This document shows, one piece after another, positions 15,923 through 30,900 of a stretch of 45,000 nucleotides of DNA (the first letter of the stretch is position 1; each line of letters opens with the position of its first letter). Made by a program: the position numbers and the translations under genes. The notes under the pieces are model-generated. The model worked only from the letters and a program-made list of their open reading frames with translations, ran no database searches and was not told the DNA's origin. Origin of the DNA: Sphaeroforma sirkka (taxonomy: Eukaryota; Opisthokonta; Ichthyosporea; Ichthyophonida); the NCBI GenBank assembly GCA_001586965.3, contig LUCW03002201.1, forward strand, positions 92,501 to 137,500, in the 5' to 3' direction.

Positions 15923-18900
15923 GCATGTAGCAAGTAATAGATAAATAATTTCAAAAGATTCTTAATGGGTTGTGTGGATGTATAGCAAGCAATGAATAAA
16001 TAACTTTAATGGATTCTTAAATGGGTTGTGTGGATGTATAGCAAGCAATGAATAAATAATTTTAATGAATTCTTAAAAGGGTTGTGTGAATGTATAGCAA
16101 GCAATGAATAAATAATACAAATGGATTCTTAAATGGGTTGTGTGCATATAAAACAAGCAATGAATATAATTTTAACTGATTCTTAAATGGGTTGTGTGGA
16201 TGCATAGCAAGCAATGAATAAAAAAAATTAATGGATTCTTAAATGGGTTGTGTGGATGTATAGCAAACAATGAATAAATAATTATAATGGATTCTTAAAT
16301 GGGTTGTGCGGATGTATAGCAAGCAATGAATAAAAAAAAATTAATGGATTCTTAAATAGGTTGTGTGGATGTATAGCAAGCAATGAATAAATAATTCAAA
16401 TGGATTCTTAAATGGGTTGTGTGGATGTATAGCATGCAATGAATAAATAATTTTAATGGATTCTTAAATGGGTTGTGTGGATGTATAGCAAGCAATGAAT
16501 AAATAATTTTAATGGATTCTTAAATGGGTTGTGTGGATGTATAGCAAACAATGAATAAATAATTATAATGGATTCTTAAATGGGTTGTGCGGATGTATAG
16601 CAAGCAATGAATATATGATTTTAATGGATTCTTAAATGGGTTGTGTGGAAGTATAGCAAGCAATGAATATATAATTGTAATGGATTCTTAAATGGGTTGT
16701 GTGGATGTATAGCAAGCAATGAATAAATGATTTTAATGGATTCATAAATAGGTTGTGTGGATGTATAGCAAGCAATGAATAAATAATTTTAATGGATTCT
16801 TAAATGTGTTGTGTGAATGTAAAGTAAGCAATGAATAAATAATTCAAATGGATTCTTAAATGGGTTGTGTGGATGTATAGCAAGCAATGAATAAATGATT
16901 TTAATGGATTCATAAATAGGTTGTGTGGATGTATAGCAAGCAATGAATATATAATTTAAATTGATTCTTAAATGGGTTGTGTGGATATATAGCAAGCAAT
17001 GAATAAATAATGGATTCTTAAATGGGTTGTGTGGATGTATAGCAAGCAATAAATAAATAATTTTAATGGATTTTTTAAATGGGTTGTGTGGATGTATAGC
17101 AAGCAATGAATAAATAATTTTAATTGATTCTTAAATGGGTTCTGTGGATGTATAGCAAGCAATGAATAAATAATTTTAATGGAGTATTAAATGGGTTGTG
17201 TGGATGTATAGCAAGCAATGAATAAATAATTTTTAATGGATTCTTAAATGGGTTGTGTGGATGTATAGCAAGCAATGAATAAATAATTCAAATGGATTCT
17301 TAAATGGGTTGTGTGGATGTATAGCAGCAATGAATAAATAATTTTAAAAGATTCTTAAATGGGTTGTGTGGATGTATAGCAAGCAATGAATAAATAACTT
17401 TAATGGATTCTTAAATGGGTTGTGTGGATGTATAGCAAGCAATGAATAAATAATTTTAATGAATTCTTAAATGGGTTTGTGTGAATGTATAGCAAGCAAT
17501 GAATAAATAATACAAATGGATTCTTAAATGGGTTGTGTGGATATAAAGCAAGCAATGAATAAATAATTTTAACTGATTCTTAAATGGGTTGTGTGGATGT
17601 ATAGCAAGCAATGAATAAAAAATTTTAATGGATTCTTAAATGGGTTGTGTGGATGTATATAGCAAGCAATGAATAAATAATTATAATGGATTCTTAAATG
17701 GGTTGTGTGGATGTATAGCAAGCAATGAATAAAAAATTTTAATGGATTCTTAAATGGGTTGTGTGGATGTATAGCAAGCAATGAATAAATAATTTCAAAT
17801 GGATTCTTAAATGGGTTGTGTGGATGTATAGCAAGCAATGAATAAATAATTTTAATGGATTCTTAAATGGGTTTGTGTGGATGTATAGCAAGCAATGAAT
17901 AAATAATTTTAATGGATTCTTAAATGGGTTGTGTGGATGTATAGCAAGCAATGAATAAATAATTATAATGGATTCTTAAATGGGTTGTGTGGATGTATAG
18001 CAAGCAATGAATAAAAATAATTTTAATGGATTCTTAAATGGGTTGTGTGGATGTATAGCAAGCAATGAATAAATAATTTTAATGGATTCTTAAATGGGTT
18101 TGTGTGGATGTATAGCAAGCAATGAATAAATAATTTTAATGGATTCTTAAATGGGTTGTGTGGATATATAGCAAGCAATGAATAAATATTTTTTAATGGA
18201 TTCTTAAATAGGTTGTGTGGATGTATAGCAAGCAATGAATAAATAATTTTAATGGATTCTTAAATGGGTTGTGTGGATGTATAGCAAGCAATGAATAAAT
18301 AATTCAAATGGATTCTTAAATGGGTTGTGTGGATGTATAGCAAGCAATGAATAAATAATTTTAATGGATTCTTAAATGGTTTGTGTGGATGTATAGCAAG
18401 CAATGAATAAATAATTTTAATGGATTCTTAAATGGGTTGTGTGGATATATAGCAAGCAATGAATAAATAATTTTAATGGATTCTTAAATGGGTTTGTGTG
18501 GATGTATAGCAAGCAATGAATAAATAATTTTAATGGATTCTTAAATGGGTTGTGTGGATGTATAGCAAGCAATGAATAAATAATTTTAATGGATTCTTAA
18601 ATGGGTTGTGTGGATGTATAGCAAGCAATGAATAAATAATTTTAATGGATTCTTAAATGGGTTGTGTGGATGTATAGCAAGCAATGAATAAATAATTTTA
18701 ATGGATTCTTAAATGGGTTGTGTGGATGTATAGCAAGCAATGAATAAATAATTTTAATGGATTCTTAAATGGGTTGTGTGGATGTATAGCAAGCAATGAA
18801 TAAATAAAAATTTTAATGGATTCTTAAATGGGTTGTGTGGATGTATAGCAAGCAATGAATAAATAATTTTAATGGATTCTTAAATGGGTTTGTGTGGATG

Positions 18901-21900
18901 TATAGCAAGCAATGAATAAATAATTTTAATGGATTCTTAAATGGGTTTGTGTGGATGTATAGCAAGCAATGAATAAATAATTTTAATGGATTCTTAAATG
19001 GGTTTGTGTGGATGTATAGCAAGCAATGAATAAATAATTTTAATGGATTCTTAAATGGGTTGTGTGGATGTATAGCAAGCAATGAATAAATAATTTTAAT
19101 GGATTCTTAAATGGGTTGTGTGGATGTATAGCAAGCAATGAATAAATAATTTTAATGGATTCTTAAATGGGTTGTGTGGATGTATAGCAAGCAATGAATA
19201 AATAATTTTAATGGATTCTTAAATGGGTTGTGTGGATGTATAGCAAGCAATGAATAAATAATTTTAATGGATTCTTAAATGGGTTGTGTGGATGTATAGC
19301 AAGCAATGAATAAATAATTTTAATGGATTCTTAAATGGGTTGTGTGGATGTATAGCAAGCAATGAATAAATAATTTTAATGGATTCTTAAATGGGTTGTG
19401 TGGATGTATAGCAAGCAATGAATATAAATAATTTTAATGGATTCTTAAATGGGTTGTGTGGATGTATAGCAAGCAATGAATAAATAATTTTAATGGATTC
19501 TTAAATGGGTTGTGTGGATGTATAGCAAGCAATGAATAAATAATTTTAATGGATTCTTAAATGGGTTGTGTGGATGTATAGCAAGCAATGAATAAATAAT
19601 TTTAATGGATTCTTAAATGGGTTGTGTGGATGTATAGCAAGCAATGAATAAATAATTTTAATGGATTCTTAAATGGGTTGTGTGGATGTATAGCAAGCAA
19701 TGAATAAATAATTTTAATGGATTCTTAAATGGGTTGTGTGGATGTATAGCAAGCAATGAATAAATAATTTTAATGGATTCTTAAATGGGTTTGTGTGGAT
19801 GTATAGCAAGCAATGAATAAATAATTTTAATGGATTCTTAAATGGGTTGTGTGGATGTATAGCAAGCAATGAATAAATAATTTTAATGGATTCTTAAATG
19901 GGTTGTGTGTGGATGTATAGCAAGCAATGAATAAATAATTTTAATGGATTCTTAAATGGGTTGTGTGGATGTATAGCAAGCAATGAATAAATAATTTTAA
20001 TGGATTCTTAAATGGGTTGTGTGGATGTATAGCAAGCAATGAATAAATAATTTTTAATGGATTCTTAAATGGGTTGTGTGGATGTATAGCAAGCAATGAA
20101 TAAATAATTTTAATGGATTCTTAAATGGGTTGTGTGGATGTATAGCAAGCAATGAATAAATAATTTTAATGGATTCTTAAATGGGTTGTGTGGATGTATA
20201 GCAAGCAATGAATAAATAATTTTAATGGATTCTTAAATGGGTTGTGTGGATGTATAGCAAGCAATGAATAAATAATTTTAATGGATTCTTAAATGGGTTG
20301 TGTGGATGTATAGCAAGCAATGAATAAAATAATTTTAATGGATTCTTAAATGGGTTGTGTGGATGTATAGCAAGCAATGAATATATAATTTTAATGGATT
20401 CTTAAATGGGTTTGTGTGGATGTATAGCAAGCAATGAATAAATAATTTTAATGGATTCTTAAATGGGTTTGTGTGGATGTATAGCAAGCAATGAATAAAT
20501 AATTTTAATGGATTCTTAAATGGGTTTGTGTGGATGTATAGCAAGCAATGAATAAATAATTTTAATGGATTCTTAAATGGGTTGTGTGGATGATATAGCA
20601 AGCAATGAATAAATAATTTTAATGGATTCTTAAATGGGTTGTGTGGATGTATAGCAAGCAATGAATAAATAATTTTAATGGATTCTTAAATGGGTTGTGT
20701 GGATGTATAGCAAGCAATGAATAAATAATTTTAATGGATTCTTAAATGGGTTGTGTGGATGTATAGCAAGCAATGAATAAATAATTTTAATGGATTCTTA
20801 AATGGGTTGTGTGGATGTATAGCAAGCAATGAATAAATAATTTTAATGGATTCTTAAATGGGTTTGTGTGGATGTATAGCAAGCAATGAATAAATAATTT
20901 TAATGGATTCTTAAATGGGTTTGTGTGGATGTATAGCAAGCAATGAATAAATAATTTTAATGGATTCTTAAATGGGTTTGTGTGGATGTATAGCAAGCAA
21001 TGAATAAATAATTTTAATGGATTCTTAAATGGGTTGTGTGGATGTATAGCAAGCAATGAATAAATAATTTTAATGGATTCTTAAATGGGTTGTGTGGATG
21101 TATAGCAAGCAATGAATAAATAATTTTAATGGATTCTTAAATGGGTTTGTGTGGATGTATAGCAAGCAATGAATAAATAATTTTAATGGATTCTTAAATG
21201 GGTTTGTGTGGATGTATAGCAAGCAATGAATAAATAATTTTAATGGATTCTTAAATGGGTTGTGTGGATGTATAGCAAGCAATGAATAAATAATTTTAAT
21301 GGATTCTTAAATGGGTTGTGTGGATGTATAGCAAGCAATGAATAAATAATTTTAATGGATTCTTAAATGGGTTGTGTGGATGTATAGCAAGCAATGAATA
21401 AATAATTTTAATGGATTCTTAAATGGGTTGTGTGGATATATAGCAAGCAATGAATAAATAATTTTAATGGATTCTTAAATGGGTTGTGTGGATGTATAGC
21501 AAGCAATGAATAAATAATTTTAATGGATTCTTAAATGGGTTGTGTGGATGTATAGCAAGCAATGAATAAATAATTTTAATGGATTCTTAAATGGGTTGTG
21601 TGGATGTATAGCAAGCAATGAATAAATAATTTTAATGGATTCTTAAATGGGTTGTGTGGATGTATAGCAAGCAAATGAATAAATAATATTTTAATGGATT
21701 CTTAAATGGGTTGTGTGGATGTATAGCAAGCAATGAATAAATAATTTTAATGGATTCTTAAATGGGTTGTGTGGATGTATAGCAAGCAATGAATAAATAA
21801 TTTTAATGGATTCTTAAATGGGTTGTGTGGATGTATAGCAAGCAATGAATAAATAATTTTAATGGATTCTTAAATGGGTTGTGTGGATGTATAGCAAGCA

Positions 21901-24900
21901 ATGAATAAATAATTTTAATGGATTCTTAAATGGGTTGTGTGGATGTATAGCAAGCAATGAATAAATAATTTTAATGGATTCTTAAATGGGTTGTGTGGAT
22001 GTATAGCAAGCAATGAATAAATAATTTTAATGGATTCTTAAATGGGTTGTGTGGATGTATAGCAAGCAATGAATAAATAATTTTAATGGATTCTTAAATG
22101 GGTTGTGTGGATGTATAGCAAGCAATGAATAAATATTTTTAATGGATTCTTAAATGGGTTGTGTGGATGTATAGCAAGCAATGAATAAATAATTTTAATG
22201 GATTCTTAAATGGGTTGTGTGGATGTATAGCAAGCAATGAATAAATAATTTTAATGGATTCTTAAATGGGTTGTGTGGATGTATAGCAAGCAATGAATAT
22301 ATAATTTAAATTGATTCTTAAATGGGTTGTGTGGATGTATAGCAAGCAATGAATAAAAATAATGGATTCTTAAATGGGTTGTGTGGATGTATAGCAAGCA
22401 ATGAATAAATAATTTTAATGGATTCTTAAATGGGTTGTGTGGATGTATAGCAAGCAATGAATAAATAATTTTAATGGATTCTTAAATGGGTTGTGTGGAT
22501 GTATAGCAAGCAATGAATAAATAATTTTAATGGATTCTTAAATGGGTTGTGTGGATGTATAGCAAGCAATGAATAAATAATTTTAATGGATTCTTAAATG
22601 GGTTGTGTGGATGTATAGCAAGCAATGAATAAATAATTTTAATGGATTCTTAAATGGGTTGTGTGGATGTATAGCAAGCAATGAATAAATAATTTTAATG
22701 GATTCTTAAATGGGTTGTGTGGATGTATAGCAAAGCAATGAATAAATAATTTTAATGGATTCTTAAATGGGTTGTGTGGATGTATAGCAAGCAATGAATA
22801 AATAATTTTAATGGATTCTTAAATGGGTTGTGTGGATGTATAGCAAGCAATGAATAAATAATTTTAATGGATTCTTAAATGGGTTTGTGTGGATGTATAG
22901 CAAGCAATGAATAAATAATTTTAATGGATTCTTAAATGGGTTTGTGTGGATGTATAGCAAGCAATGAATAAATAATTTTAATGGATTCTTAAATGGGTTG
23001 TGTGGATGTATAGCAAGCAATGAATAAATAATTTTAATGGATTCTTAAATGGGTTGTGTGGATGTATAGCAAGCAATGAATAAATAATTTTAATGGATTC
23101 TTAAATGGGTTGTGTGGATGTATAGCAAGCAATGAATAAATAATTTTAATGGATTCTTAAATGGGTTGTGTGGATGTATAGCAAGCAATGAATAAATAAT
23201 TTTAATGGATTCTTAAATGGGTTGTGTGGATGTATAGCAAGCAATGAATAAATAATTTTAATGGATTCTTAAATGGGTTGTGTGGATGTATAGCAAGCAA
23301 TGAATAAATAATTTTAATGGATTCTTAAATGGGTTGTGTGGATGTATAGCAAGCAATGAATAAATAATTTTAATGGATTCTTAAATGGGTTGTGTGGATG
23401 TATAGCAAGCAATGAATAAATAATTTTAATGGATTCTTAAATGGGTTGTGTGGATGTATGTATAGCAAGCAATGAATAAATAATTTTAATGGATTCTTAA
23501 ATGGGTTGTGTGGATGTATAGCAAGCAATGAATAAATAATTTTAATGGATTCTTAAATGGGTTGTGTGGATGTATAGCAAGCAATGAATAAATAATTTTA
23601 ATGGATTCTTAAATGGGTTGTGTGGATGTATAGCAAGCAATGAATAAATAATTTTAATGGATTCTTAAATGGGTTTGTGTGGATGTATAGCAAGCAATGA
23701 ATAAATAATTTTAATGGATTCTTAAATGGGTTGTGTGGATGTATAGCAAGCAATGAATAAATAATGATTTTAAATGGATTCTTAAATGGGTTGTGTGGAT
23801 AATGGATTCTTAAATGTATAGCAAGCAATGAATAAATAATTTTAATGGATTCTTAAATGGGTTGTGTGGATGTATAGCAAGCAATGAATAAATAATTTTA
23901 ATGGATTCTTAAATGGGGTTGTGTGGATGTATAGCAAGCAATGAATAAATAATTTTAATGGATTCTTAAATGGGTTTGTGTGGATGTATAGCAAGCAATG
24001 AATAAATAATTTTTTAATGGATTCTTAAATGGGTTGTGTGGATGTATAGCAAGCAATGAATAAATAATTTTAATGGATTCTTAAATGGGTTGTGTGGATG
24101 GATATAGCAAGCAATGAATAAATAATTTTAATGGATTCTTAAATGGGTTGTGTGGATGTATAGCAAGCAATGAATAAATAATTTTTAATGGATTCTTAAA
24201 TGGGTTGTGTGGATGTATAGCAAGCAATGAATAAATAATTTTAATGGATTCTTAAATGGGTTGTGTGGATGTATAGCAAGCAATGAATAAATAATTTTAA
24301 TGGATTCTTAAATGGGTTGTGTGGATGTATAGCAAGCAATGAATAAATAATTTTAATGGATTCTTAAATGGGTTGTGTGGATGTATAGCAAGCAATGAAT
24401 AAATAATTTTAATGGATTCTTAAATGGGTTGTGTGGATGTATAGCAAGCAATGAATAAATAATTTTAATGGATTCTTAAATGGGTTTGTGTGGATGTATA
24501 GCAAGCAATGAATAAATATTTTTTAATGGATTCTTAAATGGGTTGTGTGGATGTATAGCAAGCAATGAATAAATAATTTTAATGGATTCTTAAATGGGTT
24601 GTGTGGATGTATAGCAAGCAATGAATAAATAATTTTAATGGATTCTTAAATGGGTTGTGTGGATGTATAGCAAGCAATGAATAAATAATTTTAATGGATT
24701 CTTAAATGGGTTGTGTGGATGTATAGCAAGCAATGAATAAATAATTTTAATGGATTCTTAAATGGGTTGTGTGGATGTATAGCAAGCAATGAATAAATAA
24801 TTTTAATGGATTCTTAAATGGGTTGTGTGGATGTATAGCAAGCAATGAATAAATAATTTTAATGGATTCTTAAATGGGTTGTGTGGATGTATAGCAAGCA

Positions 24901-27900
24901 ATGAATAAATAATTTTAATGGATTCTTAAATGGGTTTGTGTGGATGTATAGCAAGCAATGAATAAATAATTTTAATGGATTCTTAAATGGGTTGTGTGGA
25001 TGTATAGCAAGCAATGAATAAATAATTTTAATGGATTCTTAAATGGGTTGTGTGGATGTATAGCAAGCAATGAATAAATAATTTTAATGGATTCTTAAAT
25101 GGGTTTGTGTGGATGTATAGCAAGCAATGAATAAATAATTTTAATGGATTCTTAAATGGGTTGTGTGGATGTATAGCAAGCAATGAATAAATAATTTTAA
25201 TGGATTCTTAAATGGGTTGTGTGGATGTATAGCAAGCAATGAATAAATAATTTTAATGGATTCTTAAATGGGTTGTGTGGATGTATAGCAAGCAATGAAT
25301 AAATAATTTTAATGGATTCTTAAATGGGTTGTGTGGATGAATATTGGTGTGGATGTATAGCAAGCAATGAATAAATAATTTTAATGGATTCTTAAATGGG
25401 TTGTGTGGATGTATAGCAAGCAATGAATAAATAATTTTAATGGATTCTTAAATGGGTTGTGTGGATGTATAGCAAGCAATGAATAAATAATTTTAATGGA
25501 TTCTTAAATGGGTTGTGTGGATGTATAGCAAGCAATGAATAAATAATTTTAATGGATTCTTAAATGGGTTGTGTGGATGTATAGCAAGCAATGAATAAAT
25601 AATTTTAATGGATTCTTAAATGGGTTGTGTGGATGTATAGCAAGCAATGAATAAATAATTTTAATGGATTCTTAAATGGGTTGTGTGGATGTATAGCAAG
25701 CAATGAATAAATAATTTTAATGGATTCTTAAATGGGTTTGTGTGGATGTATAGCAAGCAATGAATAAATAATTTTAATGGATTCTTAAATGGGTTGTGTG
25801 GATGTATAGCAAGCAATGAATAAATAATTTTAATGGATTCTTAAATGGGTTGTGTGGATGTATAGCAAGCAATGAATAAATAATTTTAATGGATTCTTAA
25901 ATGGTTTGTGTGGATGTATAGCAAGCAATGAATAAATAATTTTAATGGATTCTTAAATGGGTTGTGTGGATGTATAGCAAGCAATGAATAAATAATTTTA
26001 ATGGATTCTTAAATGGGTTGTGTGGATGTATAGCAAGCAATGAATAAATAATTTTTAATGGATTCTTAAATGGGTTGTGTGGATGTATAGCAAGCAATGA
26101 ATAAATAATTTTAATGGATTCTTAAATGGGTTGTGTGTGGATGTATAGCAAGCAATGAATAAATAATTTTAATGGATTCTTAAATGGGTTGTGTGGATGT
26201 ATAGCAAGCAATGAATAAATAATTTTTTAATGGATTCTTAAATGGGTTGTGTGGATGTATAGCAAGCAATGAATAAATAATTTTAATGGATTCTTAAATG
26301 GGTTGTGTGGATGTATAGCAAGCAATGAATAAATAATTTTAATGGATTCTTAAATGGGTTGTGTGGATGTATAGCAAGCAATGAATAAATAATTTTAATG
26401 GATTCTTAAATGGGTTGTGTGGATGTATAGCAAGCAATGAATAAATAATTTTAATGGATTCTTAAATGGGTTGTGTGGATGTATAGCAAGCAATGAATAA
26501 ATAATTTTAATGGATTCTTAAATGGGTTGTGTGGATGTATAGCAAGCAATGAATAAATAATTTTAATGGATTCTTAAATGGGTTGTGTGGATGTATAGCA
26601 AGCAATGAATAAATAATTTTAATGGATTCTTAAATGGGTTGTGTGGATGTATAGCAAGCAATGAATAAATAATTTTAATGGATTCTTAAATGGGTTGTGT
26701 GGATGTATAGCAAGCAATGAATAAATAATTTTAATGGATTCTTAAATGGGTTGTGTGGATGTATAGCAAGCAATGAATAAATAATTTTAATGGATTCTTA
26801 AATGGGTTGTTGTGTGGATGTATAGCAAGCAATGAATAAATAATTTTAATGGATTCTTAAATGGAGTTTGTGTGGATGTATAGCAAGCAATGAATAAATA
26901 ATTTTAATGGATTCTTAAATGGGTTGTGTGGATGTATAGCAAGCAATGAATAAATAATTTTAATGGATTCTTAAATGGGTTGTGTGGATGTATAGCAAGC
27001 AATGAATAAATAATTTTAATGGATTCTTAAATGGGTTTGTGTGGATGTATAGCAAGCAATGAATAAATAATTTTAATGGATTCTTAAATGGGTTGTGTGG
27101 ATGTATAGCAAGCAATGAATAAATAATTTTAATGGATTCTTAAATGGGTTGTGTGGATGTATAGCAAGCAATGAATAAATAATTTTAATGGATTCTTAAA
27201 TGGGTTGTGTGGAATGTATAGCAAGCAATGAATAAATAATTTTAATGGATTCTTAAATGGGTTTGTGTGGATGTATAGCAAGCAATGAATAAATAATTTT
27301 AATGGATTCTTAAATGGGTTGTGTGGATGTATAGCAAGCAATGAATAAATAATTTTAATGGATTCTTAAATGGGTTGTGTGGATGTATAGCAAGCAATGA
27401 ATAAATAATTTTAATGGATTCTTAAATGGGTTGTGTGGATGTATAGCAAGCAATGAATAAATAATTTTAATGGATTCTTAAATGGGTTGTGTGGATGTAT
27501 AGCAAGCAATGAATAAATAATTTTAATGGATTCTTAAATGGGTTGTGTGGATGTATAGCAAGCAATGAATAAATAATTTTAATGGATTCTTAAATGGGTT
27601 GTGTGGATGTATAGCAAGCAATGAATAAATAATTTTAATGGATTCTTAAATGGGTTGTGTGGATGTATAGCAAGCAATGAATAAATAATTTTAATGGATT
27701 CTTAAATGGGTTGTGTGGATGTATAGCAAGCAATGAATAAATAATTTTAATGGATTCTTAAATGGGTTGTGTGGATGTATAGCAAGCAATGAATAAATAA
27801 TTTTAATGGATTCTTAAATGGGTTGTGTGGATGTATAGCAAGCAATGAATAAATAATTTTAATGGATTCTTAAATGGGTTGTGTGGATGTATAGCAAGCA

Positions 27901-30900
27901 ATGAATAAATAATTTTAATGGATTCTTAAATGGGTTGTGTGGATGTATAGCAAGCAATGAATAAATAATTTTAATGGATTCTTAAATGGGTTGTGTGGAT
28001 GTATAGCAAGCAATGAATAAATAATTTTAATGGATTCTTAAATGGGTTGTGTGGATGTATAGCAAGCAATGAATAAATAATTTTAATGGATTCTTAAATG
28101 GGTTGTGTGGATGTATAGCAAGCAATGAATAAATAATTTTAATGGATTCTTAAATGGGTTGTGTGGATGTATAGCAAGCAATGAATAAATAATTTTAATG
28201 GATTCTTAAATGGGTTGTGTGGATGTATAGCAAGCAATGAATAAATAATTTTAATGGATTCTTAAATGGGTTGTGTGGATGTATAGCAAGCAATGAATAA
28301 ATAATTTTAATGGATTCTTAAATGGGTTGTGTGGATGTATAGCAAGCAATGAATAAATAATTTTAATGGATTCTTAAATGGGTTTGTGTGGATGTATAGC
28401 AAGCAATGAATAAATAATTTTAATGGATTCTTAAATGGGTTTGTGTGGATGTATAGCAAGCAATGAATAAATAATTTTAATGGATTCTTAAATGGGTTGT
28501 GTGGATGTATAGCAAGCAATGAATAAATAATTTTAATGGATTCTTAAATGGGTTGTGTGGATGTATAGCAAGCAATGAATAAATAATTTTAATGGATTCT
28601 TAAATGGGTTGTGTGGATGTATAGCAAGCAATGAATAAATAATTTTAATGGATTCTTAAATGGGTTGTGTGGATGTATAGCAAGCAATGAATAAATAATT
28701 TTAATGGATTCTTAAATGGGTTGTGTGGATGTATAGCAAGCAATGAATAAATAATTTTAATGGATTCTTAAATGGGTTGTGTGGATGTATAGCAAGCAAT
28801 GAATAAATAATTTTAATGGATTCTTAAATGGGTTGTGTGGATGTATAGCAAGCAATGAATAAATAATTTTAATGGATTCTTAAATGGGTTGTGTGGATGT
28901 ATAGCAAGCAATGAATAAATAATTTTAATGGATTCTTAAATGGGTTGTGTGGATGTATAGCAAGCAATGAATAAATAATTTTAATGGATTCTTAAATGGG
29001 TTGTGTGGATGTATAGCAAGCAATGAATAAATAATTTTAATGGATTCTTAAATGGGTTGTGTGGATGTATAGCAAGCAATGAATAAATAATTTTAATGGA
29101 TTCTTAAATGGGTTGTGTGGATGTATAGCAAGCAATGAATAAATAATTTTAATGGATTCTTAAATGGAGTTGTGTGGATGTATAGCAAGCAATGAATAAA
29201 TAATTTTAATGGATTCTTAAATGGGTTGTGTGGGATGTATAGCAAGCAATGAATAAATAATTTTAATGGATTCTTAAATGGGTTGTGTGGATGTATAGCA
29301 AGCAATGAATAAATAATTTTAATGGATTCTTAAATGGGTTGTGTGGATGTATAGCAAGCAATGAATAAATAATTTTAATGGATTCTTAAATGGGTTGTGT
29401 GGATGTATAGCAAGCAATGAATAAATAATTTTAATGGATTCTTAAATGGGTTGTGTGGATGTATAGCAAGCAATGAATAAATAATTTTAATGGATTCTTA
29501 AATGGGTTTGTGTGGATGTATAGCAAGCAATGAATAAATAATTTTAATGGATTCTTAAATGGGTTGTGTGGATGTATAGCAAGCAATGAATAAATAATTT
29601 TAATGGATTCTTAAATGGGTTTGTGTGGATGTATAGCAAGCAATGAATAAATAATTTTAATGGATTCTTAAATGGGTTTGTGTGGATGTATAGCAAGCAA
29701 TGAATAAATAATTTTAATGGATTCTTAAATGGGTTGTGTGGATGTATAGCAAGCAATGAATAAATAATTTTAATGGATTCTTAAATGGGTTGTGTGGATG
29801 TATAGCAAGCAATGAATAAATAATTTTAATGGATTCTTAAATGGGTTTGTGTGGATATAGCAAGCAATGAATAAATAATGGATTCTTAAATGGGTTGTGT
29901 GGATGTATAGCAAGCAATAAATAAATAATTTTAATGGATTCTTAAATGGGTTGTGTGGATGTATAGCAAGCAATGAATAAATAATTTTAATGGATTCTTA
30001 AATGGGTTGTGTGGATGTATAGCAAGCAATGAATAAATAATTTTAATGGATTCTTAAATGGGTTGTGTGGATGTATAGCAAGCAATGAATAAATAATTTT
30101 AATGGATTCTTAAATGGGTTGTGTGGATGTATAGCAAGCAATGAATAAATAATTTTAATGGATTCTTAAATGGGTTGTGTGGATGTATAGCAAGCAATGA
30201 ATAAATAATTTTAATGGATTCTTAAATGGGGTTGTGTGGATGTATAGCAAGCAATGAATAAATAATTTTAATGGATTCTTAAATGGGTTTGTGTGGATGT
30301 ATAGCAAGCAATGAATAAATAATTTTAATGGATTCTTAAATGGGTTGTGTGGATGTATAGCAAGCAATGAATAAATAATTTTAATGGATTCTTAAATGGG
30401 TTGTGTGGATGTATAGCAAGCAATGAATAAATAATTTTAATGGATTCTTAAATGGGTTGTGTGGATGTATAGCAAGCAATGAATAAATAATTTTAATGGA
30501 TTCTTAAATGGGTTGTGTGGATGTATAGCAAGCAATGAATAAATAATTTTTAATGGATTCTTAAATGGGTTTGTGTGGATGTATAGCAAGCAATGAATAA
30601 ATAATTTTAATGGATTCTTAAATGGGTTGTGTGGATGTATAGCAAGCAATGAATAAATAATTTTAATGGATTCTTAAATGGGTTGTGTGGATGTATAGCA
30701 AGCAATGAATAAATAATTTTAATGGATTCTTAAATGGGTTGTGTGGATGTATAGCAAGCAATGAATAAATAATTTTAATGGATTCTTAAATGGGTTGTGT
30801 GGATGTATAGCAAGCAATGAATAAATAATTTTTAATGGATTCTTAAATGGGTTGTGTGGATGTATAGCAAGCAATGAATAAATAATTTTAATGGATTCTT

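Noticed and set aside
15845..15923. Satellite lying within a Notchless intron
   Set aside because: Exon 10 ends with the canonical final WD repeat ([10 protein letters not shown]) and an in-frame TAG at 15843-15845, as in known Notchless proteins, so the array is downstream of the coding region.
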